The position numbers and the translations under genes were made by a program. A stretch of 64,000 nucleotides of DNA, taken from positions 372,001 through 436,000 of the forward strand of contig JAQGDQ010000148.1 of assembly GCA_030141605.1 (NCBI GenBank). Direction: 5' to 3'. This document shows positions 46,801-61,800 of the stretch, piece by piece. Under the pieces are notes generated by a model. That model saw only the letters and a list, made by a program, of their open reading frames with translations, ran no database searches and had not been told where the DNA came from. Origin of the DNA: Tubiluchus corallicola (lineage: Eukaryota > Priapulida > Priapulimorpha > Priapulimorphida > Tubiluchidae). Position 1 is the stretch's first letter; every line of letters begins with the position of its first letter.

Positions 46801-49800
46801 TGCAAACTTCGCTAGTGGATCATGTGTGCAGGTACAGAGTGGTAAAATAATTAAGAGAACAACATACCTGACTTTTGTATTTTAAGTTATAGTTAAGAGA
46901 GTTTCCTTTTTGACATTATGTAAAAACATACAATGCCGGTGTTGAGATCAGCTATAAATATGTTTTTGTATTCATCTTTAGCATCTGTAATCGTGTCATC
47001 CATTTTCTTTTTCGTGTCTTTAACCTATTCCAAAAATATTGAAGTTTCTTACTGAGTGTGCAGTTCTCACATAATACATTTATTGTTTAAGCATTTTGTG
47101 GAAATAATGTACATCTTGTTTAATTTTGTGTGATGGCAACGTGCAACCATGTATTTAACATGATTTATTCATCCTGTTTCAGTATGCGTCCTAACATATT
47201 TGTTGGTGTCATGGAAGGTTCAGCTATGTACAAAAAATGGTATTTTGAAGCAGTTATTGATTACATAGAGAGCTGTACACATCAGGTATGTCAGGTTGAA
47301 CAGCTTTACCTACAGATGAGCTTAAAACTGTCACATAAGTGTGTTGTGTGTTCAACTATGCCACAAGTGAGCTTTGTTTACTGTTCTTTACTATGTTATA
47401 ATATTTGACATTAAAAATATGAAACGAGTGTTATTACATTTTTTTGATTAAAGTAAAAATAATTTTGTTTAGTTTTCTATTTTTAATTGAATTTAAAATA
47501 GACTTGTGTTGACAGAAACGTTTTTCATTTTTTTATTCTAGCCTCCCCACCTACGTGTGGGTTGGGCTAACACAGAAGGCTACAAACCATACCCTGGAGG
47601 TGGTGAAAATTGGGGTGGCAATGGCGTTGGCGATGACTTGTATTCATACGGCTTTGATGGCGTTCGACTGTGGGCTGGTAACTAATATTTTATTGATAAG
47701 CTGGTATTTATATATATGCATTAGTCTTATATCTATATGTGACAATTAAATACTATTCGAATTTAATATAGCCTTATATTCAAGTTTTTGAAACATTGTT
47801 CAGTTTGGAAGCATGTAAAATATTTGAGAACTGAGAATGTAAAAAACGTGTTGAGAAAGAAACATATAAACCTTTTTTTGAGCTTTAAAGCATTTACAGA
47901 AGTTACTGAGCATGAGAAGACTGTAGTAAGTTTTATAATGAAAGAATGTAAGTCATGAGATATTTATGTAAAGTAGAATTGAACGAAAGGCATTTGTTTA
48001 AAAGTTATAGAGGTATCACAAATGATTGCAAAGAAAACTAAGTTAATCCTTCAGATATATCGGGATTTGAGCTCGCAATTTTGCATTTTAGGTGGTAAGT
48101 CTAATGTTGTGAGATCCCATGGGACGACGTCTTTTACCAAAGGTGATGTAATTGGATGTGCTCTGGACTTCACCATTCCACAAATCACATTCTTCATCAA
48201 TGGAATCAAAATTAAAGGAGTTTTTAAAGACTTTAACACAACTGGGTTGTTTTTTCCTTGTATAAGTTTATCAGCTAAAGTCAGGTATGTAGTTGTGTTT
48301 ATGTTAATTCTAAGAAGTCACTTATTTTGTGTATTGAAGAGAAGAAAGTGCACTGTCCAGATTTGCTTGCAAATAAATAAAGCACAGCTTTTGTAAATCT
48401 AAATTAATGTAAAGTAATGTAATGTAATGTAAAGCTTTTTGAAAAGAACTAAATAATTTAAAGGATGCAAAAAAGCAGGCTGACCAACATTTATTAGGAA
48501 TCATCTAAAGTGCAGAAACAGTTTGGTGTTGGTTAGCTTTTTCAGTGTTAGAAAGAACCCAAGTTCATAATTGATATTTTCGTAGTATAAAAGCTTTTGT
48601 GGCCGACAGCATGGCACAGTTATTGAACAAGAGTTAAGTGGTTTAATAGATGTAACGTAAGTATGGCATTATGGTATTAGTGTATGGCATCTTGCAAAAA
48701 AAATTTTAATCCTTTTTGTGAACAAAACAGACTTGTCATTTTTGATGCTGTTCTTTGATTTATGATGCAGCCACAGAAATGTATCTTTTGGGTTCATCAT
48801 ATCATGTAGGTTCATTATATCATTTTGCCACACACTAGATTTTTGTCATAAAAAAGAAGATCACATTGACAAACTAACTAAAAGTCTGTTTTATACAAAT
48901 GTGGTTGCTTAAATTAAGCTTCTTTTTAGCTGCCGTTTTCTCTTTGGCAATGAGCAAGGAAGATTTCGGAATCAGCCGTCCGCCGGTTTTTCTGCCGTCA
49001 TAGAGAGCATGCTGCCAAAAGAACAACTCAAGATAGAGCCTTGCATTAATTTTGGCGACATACCAAGAAACGTCCTGAGTGGACCGATACATTTACCTGA
49101 ACATGTGGCATACATTCCACAGCCAGTGGACACCTCAAAGGTATTTTAATTTTGTTTTTCTTTCGATTTCATATGCCTTATTAGCCGGTAATGATTGTCG
49201 ATTGAATGTAAATCAACTGTATAAAGCTGTTACTCTCTTTTTTGTAATTTTCTGGTTGGCTTGTGATTAGTAGAGCTGTTTTATGCTTTTCAGGCTGTGC
49301 TGCCAAATTATGTTGATGCCGTTCGTGATAAGTTGGCTGAGAACATTCATGAACTTTGGGCCATGAACAAGATTGAAGCTGGATGGATTTGGGGAGAAGT
49401 ATGAAAAGACATTTTAATATCATTTGTAAACTTTGTACACACATATCTTGCATCTGTGACTACTCATTGTAGTAATTTATGAAGTATCTTACATAATAAT
49501 CAATTTATCATGTATTCGGTATTTGTAATGAGTCTATAAAGCTTTTAAAAGAAAACCGTTTATCTCTGATAAGTCAGTTGCCTATAAGTAAACTAATTTT
49601 AAACATATATTCCTGTTGTCTTCTGACTAACTAACTACTTTTTTGAAGGCTGTTACACTTCACTTAAATCGAATCTTTACAGGTAAGGGAGGATGGGAGA
49701 AAGAAACATCCATGTTTGACAACATTTGAAAAAATGCCTGAAACAGAGAAGAAGTATGATGTGACATTAGCATATGAAACTCTCAGGTATGTTATCAATG

Positions 49801-52800
49801 CACTTGTGCTAGACAACAAACAAGTAATTTATATGATCACAATAATTACGTGTTTTTTTTACAAGAAGAAGCAAAGAAGGCAGTCGCTGAATGCAAGAAT
49901 GAACTAAAGTAGAGTGACTCTTTTAACCAGTTTATATAAACTGTTAGCTGCTAATTACTATTATGACACAGCAAAAGTGTTCTTTTTAATTTTTGTAATA
50001 ACTGCTGTAATCATTTTTAAAACTCTACTGTTAATAGACTGCATTTGGCAAACTTACCAAACTCTGTGTGCTAAGAATCACACTGAACATAATTATGTGT
50101 GACACACTAATTAAAATGTACATATTTTTCTAGAACTTTGGTCACTCTTGGTTACCATATCCGGTTTGATAAACCTCCTGGTCGACTAAAGACACTAAAG
50201 CTATCAAATAAGTAAGTTTTTCATTATTATGCTTAATACTTGTCTTTAAGATTTTACAAAAATATTAAGGTAATTTATTTCTTTTATTTTCACTCTAATT
50301 TGATTAATATATACTAATATCTACATCGATTTCAGTTACCTGATGCCTAATGGGTACAAACCAACTCCCCTGGACCTGCGTGACATTGCCCTAAGTGATA
50401 AAATGGAAAAATTAGTGGATCTACTAGCTGAGAACACTCACAATGTGTGGGCAAGAGATCATATCCAACAGGGCTGGACATACGGGCTGTCTGAGGTTCT
50501 CACATTTAAATTTATTAATTATAATTAAAAATTTTAATTATAACCATATTATAATTAAAAAAAATTAATTATAATTCAATTTAAAAAACATTTCAGTTTA
50601 TCACACAGCTGCTATTCTTTCCATAAATGAAGAGAGCTTGAGCTTTTGACACATCTTTAGCTTTTGATGTGTAAATTCCCAACTCGAAAGCTGTTGTTTT
50701 TTCTGTTTGGATGCAACTTTTTTCCTTTTGCTTACCTGTGTTAAATGTGGTTATGCGCGTATGGTTGTGTTCACTTGTGCATGACAATGCTTATGTAACT
50801 CTCATGTCATAGTTTATTCTTAAATGGAAGTTTTTTCTACTATATAGGATGCTTTGAACAGACGCAGTCCCCATCTTGTGCCGTATAACAAAGTAGATGA
50901 AAGCATTAAGAAAGCAAACAAGGACACAGCTACGGAAACTGTGCGAACATTGATAGCTTATGGTTATGCTCTCGACCCGCCACCAGATACTGCGGACAGT
51001 GGTAATTAATTTACTATGTAAAATCTGTTTTTAGGTTTAATGATTTTGTTTACAAATGAAAGTCAGTTATACAGTGAGGTGGCATTTTTAATGAGATGGC
51101 TTGTAGTGTTAAAGGTTGTTAGTGCCGACTAGTTCTTAGATGGTTGCTCGGCTAAGAAGCCTATGTATTTCCAGGAAAAACATTTTGTAAGCACTTTTCT
51201 CAAGTGCAGTACTTTTATGTGTCTTAGGGCCAGGTTAGTGAGTTTAATAAACTCTTAGAAGCACTTTACTGCTTATGTAAAATTTGTGTATTAATCCTGT
51301 CCCACTAAATGCAGAAAGTATTGCTCATCTTAGTGTGCCTGATTGCCTGCGAAGGAAATAAATACGAAATAGAAACTGAAATATTTAATGTATTCTTGTA
51401 GGAGGAACATCTCATGATGTGGCTGTAGTTGCAACTCAATCAACAACTACCTATCGGGGTCAGAAGACTTACGCTGTCAAGTCAGGCAAATGGTAAATTA
51501 GATTTCACAGTCAGATATTCAGTGCTAGTGACCTCTTTCAACTTTGTCTTCCTTCATTAGACAGATGGTCCAAGTTTATGAAGTGGGCATTTTTCTCTCC
51601 AGGCGATGCTTACTTAATGAAAATTTACTTTAACATAAAAACATAATGACTGTTCATGCAACGTATTACTTTATTCATTTCAGAAGCAATTAAAACTGTA
51701 TTTATTATTGTATTGCTTCATAAATTGGAATTGAACAGTTCCTAAATTCTCAATTGAAACTGGAGATATCTTATAATACTTAACGACAAGGCCACAGAAG
51801 GAGCACTTGGGCAATAAACAAGACCATAATAGCAATGTATCGAAACCTTTTTTGCACAGACAGCAGAGCCCTTCTTGTCTGCTCTTGATATTTAAGCCTA
51901 TCTAACAAATTGTAAATTTCCACATTTGTACTTTTTTGCAACTGATTACACTTGATATTATGAGTGTAATATTATCAAATGTATTTATATTTATGCAAGT
52001 ACAGTAGGTGCCGCTTAATAGACTCGCGGTTAATAGACTCAACGCTTAATTAACTCAAAAATGCCTGGTATGGGCCGCTTCTATTCAAATATACATAAAA
52101 ACTGTCAGTCGTTGACACAAATAGTTCCACATAATTACTTCAATATTTTTCCCTCACGTACTTAAAATAAGACATTTGTATGTGCCCAAAGAGCCTTTCC
52201 TACTTTTATGTCATCTTTACTTCACTCTTGTGCACTACAACATATGAAGAAACAATCATGTTAAGTACCATTTTGTTTGTAAGCAGGTACGTTTATCATG
52301 CGGTAATACGCTAGCGTAGCAGTTTGCTTTGAATCTGTTACCCGCTCGTTCACTGCAATTAACCTCGTTTCCAAGAATTTCTGAAAGCTAAACATTTAAT
52401 CACTTGTCTAGCAGTTTCTTTTTGAAACTCTCATTGCAAATCACACTTTCACACTTAATCAGTTAGCAGTCACTGATACAGGTACAGTAATTTTTGCAAA
52501 TAAAGACTTGTGTGATTTAGAAAAGTATGCTTTTTAATTTATTGCTAATTCACTTATTTAATTTTTTAAAATATTTTTTTAAAATTTTTAACTGCACAAA
52601 GGAATTTAGGCATTACTTCGTTTCTAAGATCCATCAAAAACTGTTGCAGTGCATATTCAGCTGATGACTCATGCTTCTATACCAGTAATACTACGCCCAT
52701 TGGTTAATAGGTTCAGTCATTTAATTGGGTCAAAACACTTCAGTCCCAAAGTGAGTCTATTAAGCGGTGCCTCCTGTATCATACGATGTGGAAGTTATCT

Positions 52801-55800
52801 CATTGGTTATGTTTTATACAGGTACTACGAGGTAGAAGTTATCACACCTGGTTATATGAAAATTGGATGGACGACATTCTCAGCTGCACCCGGTACAGAG
52901 ATTGGAAGTGATGAATTTTCATATGCATTTGATGGGTACAGCGTAAGTATTGTGAAATATATGTTAATGTGAAGCAAATAAGTTAATGTTCAAATGAGAG
53001 TTATGGTGAATGACAACAAATTTTTTTATTGTTCAATCCTACTGTTATTGTTGCATCTAATGATACAGTTACTGTGGAAATGTTAGTTTTGTAGTACTTT
53101 GAGAAGTTTCTATTTATATGTCTTTATTGGAAGCAGCCTATGAAGTGGCATCAAGGATCAGAGCCTTATGGAAAAAAATGGGTCAATGGTGATGTTATAG
53201 GAGTGTTTCTGGATTTACACGATAGAACAGTTAGTAAGTAGTAGCATTACTGCACCATCTACAAATACTGGAATTTTAGAGAAATATTGTACACAATCTT
53301 GGCAACCTTTGCCAATGTTTAATTTTGGACGTTTATGTTACAACATTACTAAATGAAGCACATTGAATGTTATTTGCTTTTTCATTCTAGTGCTCGTGCA
53401 TTTGTTGGCTGCTGTCCACTTATCTTGTTCCTTCTGCCTGTTCATTTTTTACTTTTTCCTTTGCTCTGGCATACTTTTACTTTGGTGAAGCAGGATATCA
53501 TTTAGGTGTTCTATTTTAGGTTTTAGCATGAATGGGGAATTCATGATGGATTTGAGTGGTACTGAAACTGCTTTTACAAATGTTGATATTCCAGAAAATG
53601 GTAAGACCTTGAGTTGTAAGTCTTCTGTTTAATACTGAATTTGTGGCAAACCAAGTAACCTCACCATTTTAGTTGCTGTATGTTATTATGGCCTAAACAA
53701 CTAGTGGCCCTTAGTTCTACAAGCTCTCTCAACTAGAAGAAATACATTTGCAGTGTAGGTAGTGGTAGTGTTTGCATAGTAGGTGGCCCTAAATTACAGG
53801 GATTTAAACTATAAATTTACCTAGTCTTTATCTATAAAACTTAAGGTTAAGGCTATTGATTTCTGTTAGGAGAGCTAATGCATTCTGTTATAGGCATAGT
53901 GCAATTGTTTTTTCGCTGTATCTCAGAGATGGCATGTATGCTTTCTAGAAAAAGAACCACTTTTTGGAAAAATGAATAAAATGTTGGTAAGAGAAGCAGG
54001 GATTTCAAACTCATCTAGTTATCTGTTACTTCATTAATTTCCTTTATAAGCACTTCAGTTTTGTTGGGGCTTAAAAACTGCTAACCTCTGTGAATGAATA
54101 CACTCACAAAATATACACTATTTAGTGAATTGTGAATCTGTTATTATTAAATACTTTAAAGTAAATTAGTTGGTCTTTTGTTTGTTAAAAAAGTAATTAG
54201 CTGTCACAGTTTAGACAGCCAACAAACCAATTGTTTGAGAGTTTAGTGTAAGTAATGTTTTACAAATATTGATATTGCACCTGTTTGTATTTATTTGTTC
54301 AATTAAAACTGCAGGTTTTGTGCCAGCATTTTCCATTGGCACTGCTCAGCAATGCAAGTTAAATATGGGGCAAGATGTCAATACACTGAAGTTTTTTACT
54401 CAGTGTGGTTTACAAGAAGGCTATGAACCATTTTGTGTGTAAGTATTTAAGTACCTTTACCTTCAAAGAACTTAAACCGAATTTGCTCATCTCGCTAACA
54501 TCTTGATTTAAATTTTTGTGTGCTTCGGTTCATATTTTGGTATTTTGCAATTTATCTCACAGATAATTTTAACAATGAAAGTTTGTTTATGGCTCTTCGT
54601 GGTGTGAATTCTGTAGCCTAGTGATAGAACTCCTGCACTTCACGTGAGGGACTCGGGCTTAATACTCGCCTCTGGCAGTATCATGCATAAACCTAGGTTG
54701 CTTAAAATTAACTGGAGGGAGGGAGGGAGGATGTACATATATCCAAAATGTGGCTGAGTTACCTCTGTCATGTTAGTGGCTCCATAGAGGGTTATCACTG
54801 ATAGTGAACTAAAATGTGGTCATATCATAAACATCTCCTGGAGTAGGCCCTGCGTTTGAATGCTTTCGAATGAGCAGTGTGCCGAAATGTATAAAAAAGT
54901 GTTACATTAAAAATGTGTGTAAAAAGGTTTTGTTTGAGTAAAAGTTGAACATGCCAGCATACTTTTGAAACATTTTGTTATGTTTTTAGCAACATGTCAA
55001 ACAACATTGGTTTGTGGTATGACAAAGCATTAGCCCTATTTGAAACTGTCTCAGAGGACAGTCCCAAACTGGAAGTAACACGAATTCCACCAGGGTAAGT
55101 AGACTGTTAAAGACTCTACTAGCGTCACTTAAAACTACAAATTAAAATAACATTTATTAGCTGGATTCAATTTTTGTAGGTGTCTATTGGAACCTAGTGT
55201 TGTAAACAGTTAGCTTTGCTATATTATGGAAAACATGTGGCAACATTATTATATTGATAAAAAAGGAAAGCATTGTAGGACATAGTTCTTTAGACAACCC
55301 ATTGCTGAAGCAATCTTACAGACTCGCATTGCTGAGGAATTATCAGTTCCTGTCAACGTTATACCAAAAAACTGTGGTCCTAGAGCTCTGACGTGTTCCA
55401 AGGGAAATGTTAATTGATGGCATGAGTTATACAAGTTCCCCAAGTTGATACATTTGATGCCCCACCTAATTGAGCAGGTTGACATTAATGATTTGCCAAC
55501 GTTTTTAGTTGAACACAGCTAGATTGTTGCATAAGTGAGGAAATCTCTTTAGACAATCATTTTTTTATTTTCACTTTAAGCATTCTGATCTTCATCCTGT
55601 ATTCTGGATTTCATTCGATTTCCACTACTAAACACACGAGTGGTATTTCCTTATCTGCATTGTCAAATGGCTTATTTTTGATCACTTTGAATAATGGTTA
55701 AATTTAAACAATAACTATTTATTTATTTTGCTTACAGAAGTGATACACCTCCAATTCTTCACCTCGGACATAAGACATATGGGTCTCTTGAGGGAAAAGC

Positions 55801-58800
55801 TAATGTGGAGTTCCTGCGGCTCAGTGTACCAGTCCAATGCCATTCTGTATTCAATAAGACTCCAGGGTAAGTCTTGCTGTATATTTAAAGATAGGTGGAT
55901 TCAACACTCAGTGGCAGGGCCTCTAATGTAGATGCTTAGGTGATGTCGGTAGGATTCGGACTTCTCTAATTGTAAATTATAATTTTCTGAGGTGAGACAC
56001 TGGACTGTTTGATTGAATGCATTTAGTCTATAGTAACTTGTTTCTTTCAGTGGTTTCAGTGCATACATATGTACTACTAATTTCCCAACTAATACATTGT
56101 CATACTAAGGAAACAGTCGCACATTTTTCATGTTACCTATGAATTTTGTGTTTCACCATAATGTTTTAGGTCATCTGATGTTCGACCAAGTAGTCCGACA
56201 AGCATAGCAATGCCTACTATTACGCCACCTACGCCACAAGCAGGTATGCATCTCTTTGTATACGTATGCTTTTAGTAAATAAGTTAGTACAGTTTGCACA
56301 ATTGTGTCTGATGAGTGCAGTTTGTATTTTGTCGAGATTTATTAAGTTACTGTTATAAGCAAGGTTCACAATTTTCTAGAAGACAAATTAAACCAAATTT
56401 AATAATAAATATATTTTAGTTGTATATGTGATAAGCCACTAATACACCAAACTCTCACTTTTGTCTTGTAGTTAAAAGCTGAATTAATTGGGAAAATAAA
56501 AGCATGAAAGACAGCGATAAGACTTGGATTTGAACTAGGCATCTTTGGCCTGCAAGTTCAATTTGTTATTTTTTTATTCATTGAGACTTTGTCACCAGTG
56601 ACTTCACAGACAAAAGCATTTAATAATATACAAATGTGTTCAAAAAAACTATTAATGTTTTATTGAATTTGGTAATGTAAAAATTCATTATTTATCACAG
56701 AGGATGACTTGAATGATATGTACCCTAAAAAGAAGAAGTGTGAGTAATTTATGTGCGCGTATGTGTAGGTGTGTGTGTGATTGTTTAACCTCATACAAGC
56801 TGCACAGTTCTTTTTAAATAGCTCATTGTCACTGAGTGTGTTTGATAAATTTTATTTTTATGCTATTTTGCAGTCGTGATCTATGCTTAAGTGCTTTGTA
56901 AATTGAAGGAAAAGTTTTGCTGTTTTCACATCAAGCTAATAATTCTCACCATATAAAGCTGTAGTCATATTCGTATGTAAATAAATTTTCCTCAGTTAGA
57001 GAAATAGCCTGAGACGACACGACGTAGATTAGGCAGAAGCAGTTTACCTGGCAGCTATATATCCATTTACTAGCCAGACTCTGCATGGCTTAACTTTCAT
57101 AGCCATGGGCACACTTAGCCTCCCAGCTCCATGGCTGTAGTAATAATCTTAATTTTTCACTATCACTACTTAACTAGGGAGCAAGAGTATGACATCTTCA
57201 GACAATTAATGTTTTAATGTGCATGCCCATTCAAGAAGTGTGATTTATTTTTGCTTCGAGGACTAAGTGTTAGAAATATGCAAAAAATAACTTTTGCCTG
57301 TTCCCATTTCAAGGACTTATCATGAAATAGTAGGCCTATCATAAATTTTTAGTGTTACTTTGTAGATTTAAAATAATTTTGTGGTACTTACTTTTGTTTT
57401 TAAGCTTTTTTTGAAACAATTAGCTTTCCTTTAATTTGCATTTTAAGCTTTGGGGGTGGAATGCTTGACTTTCTTTTACCAAGAGTTTATTTTGAGTTTT
57501 GTATGAGAAACTTGAATTTTGTTTTAATGCAAATTTTCTAGCTCTGTATGAAGTTTATTTTTCTTTATGTGAGATTATTAGCTTCATGTGAAAAACACAC
57601 AGACTTTTTTTTCTATCTACCCATTTAGAATGCTCAAGCACTGTGGATGTCTTTGTTTTGTTTCATGCAGATTTATGGGGTTTATTGTCCGGCATTTGAT
57701 ATTTATGAATTTTCTCTCCTGATCTGTTTTGGGCTTGATGTTTATTCAGTTCCAGCTATGGATGTATATTTCAGTCAAAACCATGCATGTATCCAATCAT
57801 TTATAAGAAACGTAAATGAATTTGTGTGGCTTGCCTAATAGTATTAAGTTTTTCTTTCATGATTTTTTAAGTTGCACTGCTGTACTATTATGACAGTAGT
57901 AAAGTTATTTAAATGGTTTTAGAGGTGTTTTTTTAAAGTAAAATTTTGTTTATTTTGTTTTAAAATGTTTGTTTCATGTTTAATATCAAACATTGCAACA
58001 GTCTCATTTATTTTACTTTTAGTTTATAAAATTATAGTTCTGTTAGCTGTACTTAAATGTCTACTCTTTTCCATTCATTTCCATTGTCTAATAGGTAGAT
58101 GAAAATGTAATAATTTTTCTTTTATTTGCATGTTAGAATTATGATGCTTTTTTACTCATTACTTAAACTGAATAGCTGCAATAACTTGGTATAAGTTATT
58201 TTTGCATGAACCCAAACGTTGCCTTTTGGCATTTATCATAAATATTATTCATTATTTATCAACTTGCATTTTTTCATTTATTTTTTTCAGTAGGAAAGTT
58301 TTTTGCACCTGTTTTTACATTTTTTTAGATTTGCTGTGCAATTATATAACATACTGGCATAATTATTTATAGTCATGCTGTTTATTTGGGAATAGTTTGG
58401 CTTATTTTGTGTTAAACTTTTTAGTTTCTCTATTTATTTATTTTTCTTTTAAATTCTCAAATGATAAATGATTGCAAAGTCTGAACTCATGTTAGGCTAG
58501 AACATTTGAAATGAAAGGTATATGGATTGTTGAGAAAGTCTAAACTATGAAGGTAGTTTAATGGGTATTCCGATGGACTATAAGAAGCTCATTTTCTTTT
58601 ATGCAGTATGTTTTGTTTCGAGTTCTAAGGATTTGCCATATTGTGTCAGCTGTCTGCAATGTATGTACTGTATAAGTTAATATCGCATGAAGTTTTGTCA
58701 TGCCTTTTTCATATTCGTCCAGATTATAACTTTACTTTTTTGGTTACAGTGAGAAAAACTCGAAGGGGATCCCAGGATGACACTTCCACAGCCGCCAGCA

Positions 58801-61800
58801 AGCGCACCTCTTTTCTCTCCGGCTCCAAGAAAGCGCAATCTTTTGACGACAAGAAAGATCCTCCATTGAGCAAGTTGACTCCGAAGCACAAGAAGCAGTC
58901 GGCCAGTGTGGAGGCGCTGTCAGCTAAACAGCATAGTAAGAACATGAGTAAGCTTTCCTCCGTCGTGGACTTGATGAAGCGTGGTGGTGCTAACACAGGT
59001 ATAGCTTACTAACAAATATGCACATGTGTCGTCGTCTGTTACTTGCAAGTCAGAACGTGATTTCCTTTTTTGAATTTTGCTAAAGCTTGTTTTTCTGATG
59101 ACAGGATGTTTAGAAATTAGAATTGTGAGTGGTACACTGGTTTATTGCTAGCTGCAATTGAGCTGCACATGCACACAGTCTGGTTTTTTGCACAATTATA
59201 ATGTGTGAATTAAAAATAAGTTGGTATACTATACATTTTTCTATTCTATATTCTGAATGGATGAATATATGTTTCTTATATTGACCTACTAAACACATTC
59301 ACGTGTGATTTATATTCCAGGTTTTTTTATATTTGTCACATTTTTCTTGATTTAAATTCTTGTCATACTTTTTGTATTTTATTAATAAAAGTGTTTAAAA
59401 AATTGACATTTGGGCCCATTAAAACACATCCACTCACACTGGATATCATGAAAAGAAGTATGAAAACAAAACATGTTTGTTTGCTGCCAGTTTTACCTTT
59501 TTTGTTTTGCTTCCTGAGCTGAATTTATTTTATTCACCATAGTATATTGTACGCTGTACAATTTAAATGTTTCTTTGAGTTAAATTTTTTGTACACTGCA
59601 CATACTTGTGCGTACAAATCTTTTACTCTTTATTGTGGTTTTTTAGTATTACAGATTACAGCAGCTGAAAGAACAACCGTTTTAGTTGCCACTTATCCTC
59701 TGTAACTATATTAAGTTGACGACACATTTGTATAGTTTCGTTCGATTGCTTTTGTTTTTTTCTTCTTTTAGCTTTTCTCTCTCTGGCGTTAATTAAGCAC
59801 TGCTTCTGATCATGAACACATTCCGCATATGCTTTGCATATTGGCAGGAATCATACGCATGATCGCTTTACGTAATGTCTCTCTGCTTTAGAGATTTTAT
59901 TCATATTGAAAGTTTCTTTTAAGTATTTGTCAATTCTGTAGTGAAATGAGTAAATAAGTTCTTGTGTGACAAATGTAATACTTTTCGGTGTATTTTTTTT
60001 GTACGTGTCATGATTCTTCTAATCCAGGCATGGCGGGCAAAATTTGTCATTTAATATAACAGTAAATGCAGTGCACGTTGTTAACTTAATACACTATGTA
60101 CATACATCATCGCATTGTTGTTTTGTTAACAGTTATTATTTGATACAAGGTAAAAAAACAATTGTCTGGAACTGCAGTCTTCCAGACATACAAGTTGCCA
60201 GAATCATGTAGCATGGTCTTTCGTTGAACTTCTTGAATAATTTGGTCATCATGGCATTTTGTGTGGCATTGAATCACTCATTTGTAGATGTGTTAGGTAG
60301 TACTGTTGCTTAAAGTGTCTTGGTTACTGATTTTTTTTGGTACGAAAGTTCATTGTTAGATTTTGCATAGATGAGCATAATAGCAACTGCCATACAGTTT
60401 GATTGCAAAACAAACAATAGTTAATATCTTGGCATTATCACAATTTAAAGTGCAGTAACTTTTAACAATACAGAACTTGGGCTAAAATTTTTATAGTTTT
60501 TATTGCAATTTATGATCAGAAAATGTATGAATATGTTAATTATTTTGGTAAAATATGCAGTTTTCCTTTTCATGATATTTTTACAATGTCAAATTGAAAA
60601 GTTAGCTGAAAAAAATTGTAAACAATTATTTATTGCTTTAGCACATTTTATACTAATTCAGTGCCATAGTGAGTGAACTACTTTTTTCTTTGAATAATAC
60701 TAAACATTTAAAGTAATGCACTTAGTTTAACAAAACTTTCTTGGGGCTGTTACTCTTGTCATAGAATTCAGAGTATAAACATTTTCTAATTATGTGAGTA
60801 TGGCCGTTTTGTACGACAAATAAATGTAAAAAGTATTTGTATATAGTTTAATTAAATCTTGTGTCTCATCATTAATAATGTAATGTAACATGATTAATTA
60901 TCTTGCGGTCATTGTACTTACCTGCTAGGCTCCCGTGCAGGTGCGATCAGCAGCGAGGCAAAGGGAGGTCGTTTCAAGTTTCTGAAAAGTTTAGGCTCTC
61001 GGACAGATTCTTCTAAAGACTCGACGTCTACATCCCTCACTGGAACTTTACTGAGGCGTAAACCGAAGGATGCTAAGCTCAGTGGTGAACAAGAGATGAG
61101 GAGCGATCTCTCATCTGATCATGGACCTGTGTTTCCGCAGATCAGCGTAACTGGTACGGGCCCTATTGCTAACTTGGAAATTTTTTGTGTCAATGACAAA
61201 ACAATGTAATTAGTAAATACATCAGTTTTGTCAACACATTAGTTTTGTCAAAGACTGAAAAAGTTTTCTGTTTTGTGGAAGAGATTGAAAATGTGCAATT
61301 GTTTACTAAGCTGAGCAGAACTGCCTGTTTCAAGTAGTTTTATCTCATTTGTATTAGGTACTGAGGGAGAAATGTTGATCCCGCCAGAAATGCCTCAGCA
61401 GAGCTCTATGCCAATTAAAAGACAGTCGATGGCAACTCCTAGCTCACCTCGTCGCAATCTTTCTGGCTCACTGAGTGTGCAGAGTCAGGATTCTATTGAC
61501 ATTGAGTTGGAGTTTGATCCTAATGCACCTGCCGATGTGGACGTGTACTTTTATGCTGTTAGGATATTTCCTGGACAGGTGGGCTGCTTTTCATTTGTAG
61601 CTCCTAGTAACACCCTCGGGAGTTGTAGCTATAGCTGCCGCTGCACAGTTTAAGAATTAAACGTTTCTTTTCTATGTAGTAGGTTTGCAATTTACTTTTG
61701 AGTAGTACATACTCCGTATTTGGAAAAATGATTGTAAAACATCATTTGTTCAAGCTAAATATCTTTCATTGTTTCTTTCACTTTTGCTTTATTTATTAAG

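Noticed and set aside
55249-55485. 78-residue minus-strand ORF in RyR intron 32
   Set aside because: No recognisable domain or flanking repeat ends.
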